DNA from: Annona cherimola
Taxonomy: Eukaryota; Streptophyta; Magnoliopsida; Magnoliales; Annonaceae
Length of the DNA stretch: 64,000 nt
Direction: 5' to 3'
Assembly (NCBI GenBank): GCA_030490835.1
Contig: CM059975.1
Span: 37,852,133 to 37,916,132 of the forward strand
Both the position numbers and the translations under genes were made by a program. Shown piece after piece: positions 1 through 12,989 of this stretch (positions are counted from its first letter, which is position 1; each line of letters starts with the position of its first letter). The notes under the pieces are model-generated. The model was given only the letters and a program-made list of their open reading frames with translations. It was not told the origin of the DNA and did not search any database.

Positions 1-162
1 TCAGCGGCCTGTGGAAGTAGATGGTTCTTCCCGAGCTCGCTTTGAGGAAGTGCGCTGTCTCCTAGGAACTTCTTCGTCGGTATGAGACATAGACTGTCTG
101 GGAACTGGTTTGAGGGATGGTTTTGACACGGCTAGCTTGGGAGGTCTGAGTTTTGGAGCCAT
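1..162 (-). CDS. Small ORF downstream of pol, possible start of the element's extra ORF
   Basis: An ATG-initiated frame of 53 codons runs leftward and stops at the first bases of the window. The product is basic and rich in Pro, Ser, Lys and Arg, starting MAPKLRPPK and ending in a K/R/S/T-rich tail (RAREEPSTSTGR). It lies about 450 bp downstream of the pol stop in the same orientation, between pol and the unseen 3' LTR. Sirevirus-like copia elements often carry an additional ORF there, and such ORFs commonly begin with a basic, Ser/Pro-rich stretch. What is seen is an open frame and its position; identity as the N-terminus of an additional ORF is inference. The stop could be a late nonsense mutation, with further coding sequence outside the window. 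No enzymatic motif is visible. Confidence 0.35.
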   Translation of the reverse strand: MAPKLRPPKLAVSKPSLKPVPRQSMSHTDEEVPRRQRTSSKRAREEPSTSTGR

Positions 163-612
163 TGAGTTTGGTTTTGGGATTCGGTTGAAGATGAAGAGTG
201 TGGTAGCTAGGAGAGAAATAGAGTTGCCGGAACAACGGTTGCCGGAGAGAATTAAAACGGGAGGAGGCTGCCGGACAGAGAGAGATGGCCGGAGAGGATG
301 AGAATTTGAGGAGAAAAAAAAAGACGGCCTATTGAGCTTGGAGAGAAGAGGATTCGGAGAGGATATAAGGCTGCCGGAAAAAAAATGAGAAGAGAAAGAG
401 AGGGAAGGAAAAAAGAAGAGAAGGGAAGAAGAGAAGACGGACGGTCGCGCGCAGAGTCGACTTTGCCCTAGGCGAAGTCGACTTCGTCCCCTCGGAGTCG
501 ACTTCGCCTTAGAGGCGGAGTCGACTTCACATCTCCCAAGTCGACTTCGCTGGAGTCGACTTGACTCATCGACTTCACCTTTTTCAGATTTGATTTTCCT
601 GTATGATTTTCC
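163..612 (-). repeat. pol to 3' LTR spacer with GTCGAC array
   Basis: This non-coding stretch of the left-hand element lies immediately 3' of pol. Positions about 440-590 hold a short array of GTCGAC palindromes in AAGTCGAC/GTCGACTT context, the same motif family that fills the U3 part of the LTR at 6340-7110. Positions about 300-440 are a purine-rich tract on the plus strand (pyrimidine-rich in the element's sense). The matching spacer of the right-hand copy begins at 63806. Confidence 0.7.
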
Positions 613-3600
613 TTAATTTAACTCTATCATTCCCATATCATTTCTAATTTTATAAAATGATTCCTTTGCTAATGGCTTAGTAAAGATATCAGCAATTTGA
701 TCTTCAGTTTTCGTATATTCTAAACAAATATCATGATTCTCAACATGTTCTCTAATAAAATGATGTCTTACATCTATATGTTTGGTTCTTGAATGCAGTA
801 CAGGATTCTTAGTCAAACATATAGCACTTGTATTATCACATTTAATAGGAATATTGAAATAATAAATGCCATAATCTTTTAATTGTTGTTTCATCCAAAG
901 TAGTTGGGCACAACAGCTTCCGGCGGTTATATATTCGGCTTCTGCAGTAGATAGGGCAACACTAGTTTGTTTCCTTGAGTACCATGAAACCAACATATTT
1001 CCAAGAAATTGACAAGTTCCACTGGTACTTTTTCTATCTACTTTGTAACCGGCAAAATCCGCATCCGAATAGCCGATTAAATCAAGTGTTGACCCCTTTA
1101 GATACCATAGTCCAAGATTGATAGTATTTATCAAATATTTAAAAATTCTTTTTACAGCCAATAGATGTGATTCTTTAGGACATGCTTGAAATCTAGAGCA
1201 CATACAAACACTGAATAAAATATCTGGTCTAGAAGCAGTTAAATATAACAATGATCCTATCATGCTTCTATATAGCTTTTGATCGATACATTTACCGTTT
1301 TCGTCTATGCCGATCTTGATCGTAGAACTCATTGGTGTATTTGCTCCTTTACCATTTTGCATTCCAAATTTCTTGAGCATTTCTTTTACATATTTGGACT
1401 GATTTAAGAATATCCCTTCTGTTTGCTGCTTGATTTGTAATCCAAGAAAGAAATTTAATTCTCCCATCATGCTCATTTCAAATTCGCTCTGCTTGATCTT
1501 AGAAAATTCTTGGCATAAAGTTTCATTAGTAGCTCCAAATATTATATCATCTACATAAATTTGTACAATTAAAATATTTTTACTTTTATATTTAATGAAC
1601 AAAGTAGTATCAACTTTCCCTCTTTGAAACTCATGATCAATCAAAAATTTATTCAACCTTTCATACCAAGCTCTTGGAGCTTGTTTTAATCAATATAACG
1701 CTTTGGTCAATTTATAAACATATTTCGATTGATCCTTTTCTTCAAATCCCGGGGGTTGTTCAACATATACTTCTTCATTCAAATATCCATTTAGAAATGC
1801 ACTTTTTACATCCATTTGAAACAATTTGAAATTCATATGAGAAGCAAATGCTAGTAAGATACGTATGGCTTCTAATCTAACCATAGGTGCATATGATTCT
1901 TCAAAATCAATTCCTTCTTCCTGGGAATACCCTTTGGCTACTAATCTAGCATTGTTTCTAATTACAAGTCCGCTTTCGTCCAATTTGTTTCTAAATATCC
2001 ATTTGGTACCAATAATGGTATAACCATTTGGTCTAGGAACTAAATGCCATACATCATTTCTTTCAAATTGATTTAGCTCTTCTTGCATTGCAATAACCCA
2101 GCTTTCATCATTAAGAGCTTGTTCAATGGTAGTTGGTTCGATTTTGGACACAAAAGCATATTGTCCACAAATTTTTTGTTTTGATCTTCTAGTTTTTACT
2201 CCTTCATACACATTTCCAATGACTTGCTCAATTGGATGGGCATTTTTGAACTTTAAATCAGTTGGAGGTTTGTAAGAGTCATTACCTTCACTTACCTCTT
2301 CTTCCATGAGATTTTCTGGCTTGAGCTCGATTTCTTTTGGTTATTCTTTTCCTTTTGTTTCATCTGCATCACTTAATTCATCCTCCTTTCTAGGAGTTTG
2401 GTTAAACTCATCAAAGACAACATGTATCGATTCTTCTACAACTTGGTTTCGTTTATTGAATACTCTATATGCTTTGCTATTTAATGAGTAACCAAGGAAT
2501 ATTGCCTCATCACTTTTAGCATCTAGTTTTCCCAAGTTGGTTTTTCCATTGTTCAAAACATAGCATGTGTATCCAAAAACATGAAAATAAGAGATATTTA
2601 GTTTTCTTCCTTTCCATAGCTCATATGGGGTCTTTTTCAAGATTGCTCTAATGGTAACTCGATTCAAAACATGACAAGCTGTATTTACAGCTTCACCCCA
2701 AAATTTCTTGGATAGTTTGCTCTCATTTAGCATTGTTCTAGCCATCTCTTGTATAGTTCTGTTTTTCCTTTCAACTACTCCATTTTGTTGTGGAGTTCTT
2801 GGTGCAGAAAATGTGTGATGAATTCCTTTTTCATTACATAGTTCTATGAATCGTTTGTTTTCAAATTCACCACCATGATCACTTCTTATAGTTATAATAG
2901 TACTTTGTTTTTCATTTTGTACCAAATTTACAAAAGTTGCAAACATAGAGAAGGCTTCATCTTTGCTAGCTAAGAGAATTATCCATGTGAATCTTGAAAA
3001 ATCATCAACGATTACAAACACATATTTCTTTCCACCAATGGTTAAAATATCAGATGGCCCATATAGATCCATGTGTAGCAATTCAAGTGGCCTAGTGGTG
3101 GAAATTTCCTTTTTGGTAGAGAAAGGCATTTTAGGTTGTTTTGATAATTGACATGCCTTGTAAATTTTATCCTTGTCATATTTCAACTTCGGTAATCCTT
3201 CTACCAAACTCTTTTTCCATAGGGTCTTTATATTTTCCATATTTATATGTCCAAGCCTTTTATGCCAAACCCATGGATCATTATCAATGGCCATTAGACA
3301 TTGACCATCTAGTTCATCAAGTGAAACCAAGTATACATTTCCATGTCTTTTTCCACTAAACATGATATATTTTCCATCAAATATATTACATATAGATGAT
3401 TCAAACACAACCTTGTATCCTTTGTCACATAATTGACTAATGCTCATTAGATTGTGCTTGAGTCCTTCAACAAACAAAACATCTTCCATGTATGCATTAG
3501 AAATATTATAGATGTTTCCTTTACCTTTAATTTTACCTTTCTCATTATTTCCAAAGGTAACTGTTCCATCGTTGCAAGGCTTAAGTTTATGGAATAAACT

Positions 3601-3639
3601 TCTTTCTCCGGTCATATGCCTTGAACAACCGCTATCCAT
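613..3639 (-). pseudogene. Ty1/copia pol (protease, integrase, RT, RNase H), two in-frame stops
   Basis: This is the polyprotein region of an LTR retrotransposon: aspartic protease, integrase, reverse transcriptase and RNase H, which copy and insert the element. One frame is maintained from 3639 to 613. In order it shows the protease motif MDSGCSRHMTG; the integrase HHCC region (WHKRLGH); an integrase catalytic core with D, D (SDHGGE) and E (QQNGVVER); RT with DVKSAFLNG and the catalytic YVDDI; and RNase H with STAEAEY and the C-terminal DIFTKPL. The frame is broken by TAA at 2341-2343, between integrase and RT, and by TGA at 1690-1692, inside RT where relatives carry Gly. The first Cys of the integrase CxxC pair is Tyr here but Cys in the copy at 56875. 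The order protease-integrase-RT-RNase H defines Ty1/copia; gag character suggests the Sirevirus lineage. Almost intact, so it died recently. Confidence 0.93.
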
Positions 3640-3697
3640 GAACCATACATTGTTTGCCTTTGCCTTAAAACATATCTAAAAAATAAACAAGTAAATC

Positions 3698-5498
3698 TTA
3701 TCTTTTTGGTACCCATTTTATGGGTCCGTTTGGGTTAGTTAACCTTTGAAGTTTGAGTTGATCTAACTTTGATCCCATAAAACCAATGCATTTTGGCATC
3801 CAAACCAATTTAGCACCTTGGTTTTGTAGTTTTCTTAGTTTACATTGATATATTTTATGTCCAAACTTATTGCAGAAGTTACAAGCTCCCGGAAGTCTAG
3901 AAATAGGGAGCCATTTGGTAATTTGTTCATTAGTTGGTCTTTTTGTCCAAACTGTTCGATTTATTTTAGTAAAATTATTTCTTGGAGCGTTAGTTTCAGT
4001 TTGTTCAAGTGCATTGTACCCAAAGTCCTTTCTTGCAAGTTTGAGTTGTCATTTTCAAGAACATTTTTACATTTTTTCCTGGATTAGAGAACTTGGCAAG
4101 AGATTCATTTAATGATTTATTCTCGTTTTTAAGTTTTTGTAATTCATTTTCTAAGGTATTCTTTTCATCTTTTAACTTGTCTAATTTTTCAGCAAGTTTA
4201 CCATTTACAATTATTACTGCATCACATTGTCTTTTCTTAATTGTAAACTTGTTTCCTAATTTCTTTATTTCTTCATATAGTGAATCATAAGCTTGTTGAA
4301 ATTCCTCTAATTCAGCACATTTAAGACATTCATTTGTAGAGAAATTTGAAAAGGATTTCTGTTTAGAGGTTACCTCTTGACTACTCGTGCAGTCCGTTGA
4401 AGTGGCTTGATCCTCCAAAGTTTCCATTGCTGCAAAGCATATATCGGTGTTTACTATGCAACAGATTCTTGCACAATCTACTTCGCATTCTTCACTTGAG
4501 GAGCTATTTGTTGTAGATTCTTCTTCATTTACGTACATGCGTCTTCCTTTGTTTCTTTGAAATCTTTTGTTGTCGCCTCTATCTTTTCTTTGTTCCTTTG
4601 CCTTGTTTTCTTCGGGCGTTGGACATTGGGCTTGCATGTGTCCCGAACCGCCGCATTGGTAACATTTTGTTGTTTCTTTCTTTTTCTCTTTGGAACTTCT
4701 TTCTTTAAAATTTCTGAAATTTCTGCCTTTCCTCACAAATTTTCTGAATCGTTTTGTGAGTAGGGCAATCTCATCGTCTTTTTGTGAAGATGAAGTATCG
4801 TCTGAATCTTGTGCGGCTTTTAAGGCAATTGCTCTTTAGCCTTTGTGATGATCTTCATTTCTTTTCTTAATTAGCTCATGTGACATTAATGAGCTAATTA
4901 GGTTTTCTAGCTTCAATGTGTTGAGGTCCTTAGCTTCTTCTATCGCAGTAATCTTTGGAGTCCAAGATTCCGGTAGAGCCCTTAAAATCTTCATAACCTG
5001 TTCAGATTCAGATATAGCCTTTCCAAGACCTTTCAAAGCATTAGTAATTTTTGAGAATCTAGCAAACATTTCAGAAATATTTTCTGTTTCTAACATTCTA
5101 AATTTTTCTAATTCTCCAATCAAAATGTTTCTTCTAGTCCCTTGGACTTGAGAAGTTCCTTCATAGATGGAGGTTAATGTATCCCATATCTCTTTGGCGG
5201 TTAGACAAGAGGATACTCTATCATATTCAGATGCCGTGAGAGCACGAAATAGTGAATTCATAGCTTTGGCATTGCTCTTCACGATTTTTACTTCCTCTTC
5301 GGTCCACTTGGAAGCTCTTTCATCGATAGGCAAAGTTACACCATCTTGGATTGCAATCCAAGAGTCCATGTCGGTAGCCATGATGAGTTGTTTCATTCTT
5401 AGCTTCCAATATCCAAAATTATTCCCATCAAACAATGGTGGCCTAGTAAAGGATTGACCTTCGGCAAATGCGGGAACGGAAGTAGATTGGGATGCCAT
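3698..5498 (-). pseudogene. Ty1/copia gag, one nonsense codon and one frameshift
   Basis: Gag forms the virus-like particle and binds the element RNA. The start at 5498 (MASQSTSVPAFAEG) is 32 bases beyond the PBS. The N-terminal half contains the copia gag segments LFDGNNFGYWK and SLMSHELIKKRNE. A CCHC zinc knuckle (CYQCGGSGHMQAQC) lies near 4640-4680, a coiled-coil-like charged region at about 4100-4320, and a second CCHC knuckle (CNFCNKFGHKIYQC) near 3830-3880. TAA at 4836-4838 interrupts the frame, and one extra T near 4020 shifts it; the copy at 54951 shows what is expected. After the shift the frame runs to a conserved WVPKR and TAA at 3698-3700. Pol lies in the +1 frame relative to this end, as in the other copy. 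Two knuckles and the gag type fit Sirevirus-like elements. Confidence 0.88.
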
Positions 5499-5529
5499 AT
5501 CAGTAAGATCTCTTTGGTAAGCTCAAAGA

Positions 5530-5544
5530 CCTGCTCTGATACCA
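5530..5544 (-). other. Primer binding site, tRNA-iMet
   Basis: On the minus strand this reads TGGTATCAGAGCAGG, the standard copia primer site complementary to the 3' end of initiator-Met tRNA. It is two bases inside the 5' LTR end. It marks the minus orientation of the element and fixes the LTR boundary. Confidence 0.93.
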
Positions 5545-5546
5545 CT

Positions 5547-7243
5547 TGTTGGTCCCGAGTTAATGGCACAACCCAAGAGGGGAGGGGTGAATTGGGTTCT
5601 TATAAAATTCTTCGGTAAATTAAAACTTAACCCCTTGAAAGCTTAATCCCCTTGATTGAGACAAATAGAGAGCAATGAAATAGTGAAAGCAATAAGGTAA
5701 ACAGTAGAAAAGATTTATAGTGGTTCGGGCAACCTCTCTCTACTCCACTCTTCCAAGCTCACACACCGTTGTGACTTGGGTTCCACTATGTATTCCGCAA
5801 ATACACTTAGAGACTCCGCTCTCTTCTAGATTCCAGCTCTAGGGGGCATACACAAACAGAGCCTATGCTCTCTTCTAGATTCTAGCTCTAGGGGGCTTGT
5901 ACACTTGATACAAGTAGGTGATGAGTTTAACTCCAATCACAACTCTACTTGCAACGTCTTGGTTTGTTACAACAATCTCAAACCAAGACCAATAACAAAG
6001 AGTAATTAAAATAAGGAAGATCTACACTTTACAGAGTTGTGTATGCAAGATGGAGCTTGAGGAAGAACTTGTAGATGCAACCGATTGTATGTCGTTGAAG
6101 CTACTTGCAACTTGAAGCTCTTTCTTCCTTTGAAAATGTATAGATCACTCAAATTTAGAGAAAAGCAAATGGGAGCTCTTGTTTGCACTTCTTTTCTCTC
6201 TTTAGACAATGTAGTGTATATATTCTCGTTTGCTTGAGTGTCTATTTATAGAATGGAGAAGATTTGAACGTTATAGAAGTGGTTGGCGCGCAATAAATGT
6301 TCCAACGTTCAAAAATTCGAACGTTGGTTCCCCAAGTCGCAGGTGGAGTCGACTTCGTCTGCAACTTGGCTTCCCAAGTCTCAACTGGAGTCGACTTCGT
6401 CTGCGACTTCAGTTCCGCGTTTCTCAAGTCTGAGTCTGGGTCGACTTGGTTTCAGACTTGACCTCAAGTCGATATTGGAGTCGACTTGGGTTGCGACTTG
6501 ACCTGTCTTTGTGCTGAAATTTGCTTGGTCTTTATTTGATTTCCTCTAGCTTGCTTAGCTTTCTTTCTTGAATCTTCTTACTTCTGAAATGGCTTCTTAT
6601 ATTTGTAAATCTTCTTGAAGGACTTGTCTTAGATAGTAGTCTCCATGACTTGAACTTCTCCATCTTCAACTACGTTCGAAGCTGTGCCTTGGACTTGAGA
6701 ATTGATGATGAGATTGTACCTTCGATTTGGATTTGAAAAATCCCAAGTTGATCTTGAAAATGAGCTTGAGTCTGTATTTTGGTCTTTGAAGAACTCAAGT
6801 CGAACTCGGGGGCGACTTCATCTGCGACTTCACCCAAGTCGCACCTGGAGTCGACTTCGTCTGCGACTTCGGCATTTTTGTGTCCCAAAATCAACTCTGG
6901 AAGGAACTGTGCATCTCCAAGTCGATGCTGGAGTCGACTTCGTCTGCGACTTGGCATCCAAGTCGCAAGTGGAGTCGACTTGGCCTGCGACTTCAGCTGC
7001 TCTCCTTCCAATTTCAACTCTGGCCATGAGGTTTCGTTTGAGGTTGAAGGTGGAGTCGACTTTGGGATCGACTTCACCCTAAGTCGAAGTCCAAGTCGAC
7101 TTGGGAATCGACTTGGCTGATTTCATTCCTTAAGACATTCAACATAATCATTAGTAATCACTTTATACTCAAATTTGACTTTGTTAATCATCAGAACTCA
7201 TGCTTTGGTCAATTTTGTTTTGTTTTAAACATTGTTTCCAACA
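5547..7243 (-). repeat. 5' LTR of the left-hand family A copia element
   Basis: This is a 1697-bp LTR, read on the minus strand from TGTTGGAAAC to GGGACCAACA, with the TG...CA ends typical of LTRs. The inner end abuts the PBS. U3 (about 6260-7243) carries the AAGTCG/CGACTT arrays at 6340-6500 and 6790-7110. A TATA box follows at 6243-6250, then the R-U5 part. U5 contains a tandem duplication of a CTAGAGCTAGAATCTAGAAG-like segment (around 5820-5905), also present in the LTR at 33536 but single in the LTR at 30033. The outer flank starts TAATA; the matching target duplication would be outside the window. Confidence 0.92.
6243..6250 (-). promoter_or_regulatory. LTR TATA box
   Basis: TATAAATA on the minus strand in the context CATTCTATAAATAGACACTC. 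The same sequence stands at 34628-34635 in the closely related solo LTR. It lies after the repeat-rich U3, where copia transcription should start. Confidence 0.7.
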
Positions 7244-10200
7244 TAATATACAAAAATTATATTTTTATTTCTAATTTCAATATTTATTTTATATCTAAGA
7301 ATCCATCATACTTAGTTCTATTTATTTATGCATGATATAAAATCTCATATTATTTGGATTTATATATATCAACATCTAACACCCTGAAGGCTAACCTACA
7401 CCGTTAGCCATGGGCTGTCATATATCACCAAATATTTAGCAGCATTTTCCTAAAACCATAAGGCTGAGGAGTTAAATGAGATCGCCCTATACAAATATAG
7501 TTACATCATACACTCTATTTTCATACATAATATAAAAATATAGAAGCTAAATGAAATAACTCATCCAAATCTCCTTTAATCTACGATCGTAATCAACCAT
7601 ATATCAACTCCATAATAAAATAAGTTGTATAAAATTATAATTCAAAACTTCAACACCACACAAATATATATACTCATCCATTCCATGTCATGCAAGCAGT
7701 CATGCTCTAAATGCTCATATAAATGCAAATTTTCAACATCATCATCATCCAAGTCACTTTTACCCTGTTAGACTTACAACCATCAAAATGTCCTATACTG
7801 CTATACTGCAACATATTGTAGTTGCTCTTATTCCCTGGCTCGCTAGACGAATAATCATGTATGTCATGGTCAACATGCAAAAACACACTCATTCATCATG
7901 CCCATGCTCATATGTTCATCTAGAACATATCCATCTAATTCAAATGATTTAATTGAATTGAAATTATTATAAAGTTATCATTAACTCAAATTAATTTCTC
8001 AAACTACTCAACTCAATCAAATAACTAAAACCATAGAAATCATATATATCTAGTAAGGAATTTTAACAAAAATCTGAAATAAAATATCCAAATTAACACA
8101 AAAAATTCATTCCTATAGTAATTAAACATTCATAAGCACCAAAATAAAACAAAAAAATTCAACTTATATTTTACGCGAATATTGCAAATCCCTGCTTTAG
8201 ACTCTACACAATTTTGATGTATTCTTCACTTTAATTTACAAAATAATAATAATAATAATATTTTAAATAATATTCTAAAATTCTTTCTTTTAATTTTTAT
8301 CATTGAATATCTTCATTTTCTCATTCCTAAGTCCTAAACACCTATCTAGAAACACCCATCTTCCATTTTTGTAAAAATTTTCTAAAATAATTATTATAAT
8401 TTATCGTAAAATATTATTCTAAAATTATCTATCTAAATTCCATAATCATATCTCATTTGTACAAAAAGTTCTCTTTTCTCCATCCTATTAGGTTGTAAAA
8501 TGTCAAATACAAACATCATAAATTCATACTAAATTTTTTTCGTATTACCATGATATATAGAATAAATACAATAAATAAGAATAACAAAGAAAAATTAAAA
8601 GAAATTGCTCAACTAAAAATTCTGCCTACTTTATTCCTAAATCTACAAAACTTCAAATTCTATCAGAAAATCTGCCATAATACACTATCTCTTCCTCCCC
8701 TTCTCTCTCTCCCTTCTTTTCTGCTTTCGGTTTTTTTTTTTTTTTACTTCCAATCTTTTTTAGAGCAACTAAATATTTCATGCATGCATCCGAGGGAGAG
8801 ATGAAATTTTTTAAAATTTTAAAATAATTCTCCCAATATTAAAATTTATAATTAAATACTTCTAGGTTATACACCACAATAAGTGTGAATGCATGTGGTT
8901 ACAAAGAACTATATTTTCTAAGATTATTCTATAAAAGTTTTCAATTAACTTGATTTTTGATATATAAGATAAATAAATAATTTTAACCCAATGTCAGATT
9001 GAATGTTGAAAAAATTCAAAATTTTAACTGATTGTATATTAGCATTTCTCATATATATTACTTCTTCAGTAAAATTAATCGCATATTTTCTTTAAAAGAA
9101 AATTTTAACCAGGTGTGCGTTACAACTGATTATATTGTTTTATCTTTTTAATTTTTGATATTTTGTTTTAAATCCAAGTCATCCATAATATTTTACTCCA
9201 TTTATATTTGGCATGGCATGAAAAATTATGTTATTTGGACTTGTATACTCTACAACAAATTTAAATGTGTGAGGTATAAAGATTATTAATTATAAAAATT
9301 TTAAATTCATTTGATTTTTGATGCATATGAAAAATAAATAGTTTTAAATTGCATCGATTGGATGTTAAAAAATAAGAAAATCAATTGGCTATAATGTACA
9401 ACCAATTTTGTTGGATCATTTCATATATATATAGAGAGATGATCCGGTGCATTTATGTACACAATAAGTTATGCTGCATTTGGCTTAAAATGGGCCCTAC
9501 ATATATTTAATATATTAATAATTTATGCAATCATTTATCCACATATAAATTATATCATAGATATTTTACATATTCAAAAAATAACTTTAAAATTGATATT
9601 TATATCAAACTATTTTATTACGTTAATTTTATACCATTTTTAGATGAGGCCCATAGATATTCAATTTGGATAAAAATGGATATGCTAATTAAAATAATTT
9701 TATAAATAACGAGAGAAATAGATGTATATTTTATAATCATATGGGGCCATTTTGAACCAAATGCACAGAAAAAGTTCTTACATATAGGAAAATATTATAG
9801 TGCATACGACTGCACCATATAATCCATGCATTATGGGGCCCACTTAAACATAAATAAGAAATTTATCTCACCCATTTTATTTAGAATTATTCATTTATTG
9901 ACATAACAATTTTCATCCAAATTCGACCTGAGTAATGCCCCATCTTAAAATAGTACAAGATCAACGCAATAAAATAGTTTAATGTAAAAATCAAGTTTAA
10001 AGTAGTATTTTCAATATCTAAATCATTTAAAGTATAATTTTTATACAGATGAATGATTATATGAAATATTATTACATTTTAATAAGCTTGGGGCCCATTT
10101 TGCAGCGTATTGCACCATATTTATGATAAATTCATCTTTACATGATAGGTTTTCATACACACACACATATGAGAAATATTTAGGTATTTTAATCTACTCC

Positions 10201-10617
10201 ACCCATTTTATTTAGAATCATGTATTCTATTACCATACCAATTTTTGTATGGACCTTATTCAAAAATGGTACAAATTCAATATAATAAAATAGTTTGATG
10301 TAAATAACAATTTAAAGTGCTTTTTTTTAACATGTAAATCATTTGCTATAAAATTTATATACAGATAAATGTATAAAGTTTCATTGCATTGTAATACGTG
10401 TGGGGTCTATTTTCGGGCAAATGTACTGTTATTCCAATACAATTTTGTTGTACTGGAACAGTTCTCTCTCTCTCTCTATATATATATATACGTATATATA
10501 TAATTGCACTCTTACCATCATAATATAAAAAAGAAGATATAGTATTGTATCACTTGAAGTCTTACATGTGATCATTTGAAACTAAAGCAGGCATTAACTT
10601 CAAATGATTGAAAGATC
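7244..10617. other. AT-rich intergenic region
   Basis: No coding region can be supported. About 7379-7500 looks like a fragment of another LTR (TAACACCCTGAAGG), weakly. There is an AAT microsatellite near 8242-8262, poly-T near 8730, MITE-like units at 9455-10450, and a CT/TA microsatellite at about 10463-10503 just beyond the 3' end of the peroxidase gene. Confidence 0.6.
9455..10450. repeat. Cluster of three related MITE-like units
   Basis: Three segments (about 9455-9775, 9800-10125 and 10140-10450) share ends resembling GGGGCCCATTTTG next to a CAAATGCAC/GCACCATA sequence. They also share a core with CCCATTTTATTTAGAAT and ATAAAATAGTTT. The first is inverted relative to the other two. All are AT-rich and non-coding. 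Confidence 0.5.
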
Positions 10618-10623
10618 TTTATT
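10618..10623 (-). terminator. Probable poly(A) signal of peroxidase gene 1
   Basis: AATAAA on the minus strand about 150 bp past the stop codon at 10770, a normal 3' UTR distance for a plant gene. A sequence match only. Confidence 0.45.
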
Positions 10624-10769
10624 CATAGATATGCAAACAAAAATGTAATACATTCAATAAAATCGGAAAAAAATGATAGAATACGATTTTTTTATATTGC
10701 ATTCATCGCTTATTGCTTGAAATTAACGAGTTAATTAACTTGGCAGCTTAGATAACTTAACCAGTTAAA

Positions 10770-12882
<2,113 letters not shown>

Positions 12883-12980
12883 GCCGAGCTAAAACCAGCT
12901 ATCTAATTAATATGGTATATACCGGAATTGATGATTAGTATTCCGAATCCAGCTGTGATTCATCTAAGGCCTGGAACATG

Positions 12981-12989
12981 CTTATATAC
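12981..12989 (-). promoter_or_regulatory. TATA box of peroxidase gene 1
   Basis: GTATATAAG on the minus strand about 100 bp upstream of the ATG, within TCAAGAC...GTATATAAGCATGT. The paralogue at 40330 has AGTATATAAGCATGT in the same position class, with TCAAG just upstream. Conservation between duplicates supports promoter function. Confidence 0.7.

Noticed and set aside
110..301. Plus-strand 63-codon frame near the left edge
   Set aside because: It lies antisense to the retrotransposon tail and shows no recognisable domain; the sense strand better explains the region.
430..590. CRISPR-like array of regularly spaced palindromes
   Set aside because: Spacing is irregular, spacers are not unique, and the setting is a plant retrotransposon.
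6670..7120. Overlapping frames of 65-135 codons on both strands
   Set aside because: They are translations of the AAGTCG/CGACTT arrays in the LTR; no start context or conserved domain.
7379..7500. Fragment resembling a gypsy LTR start
   Set aside because: Only a short TAACACCC phrase supports it; no second end or duplication found.
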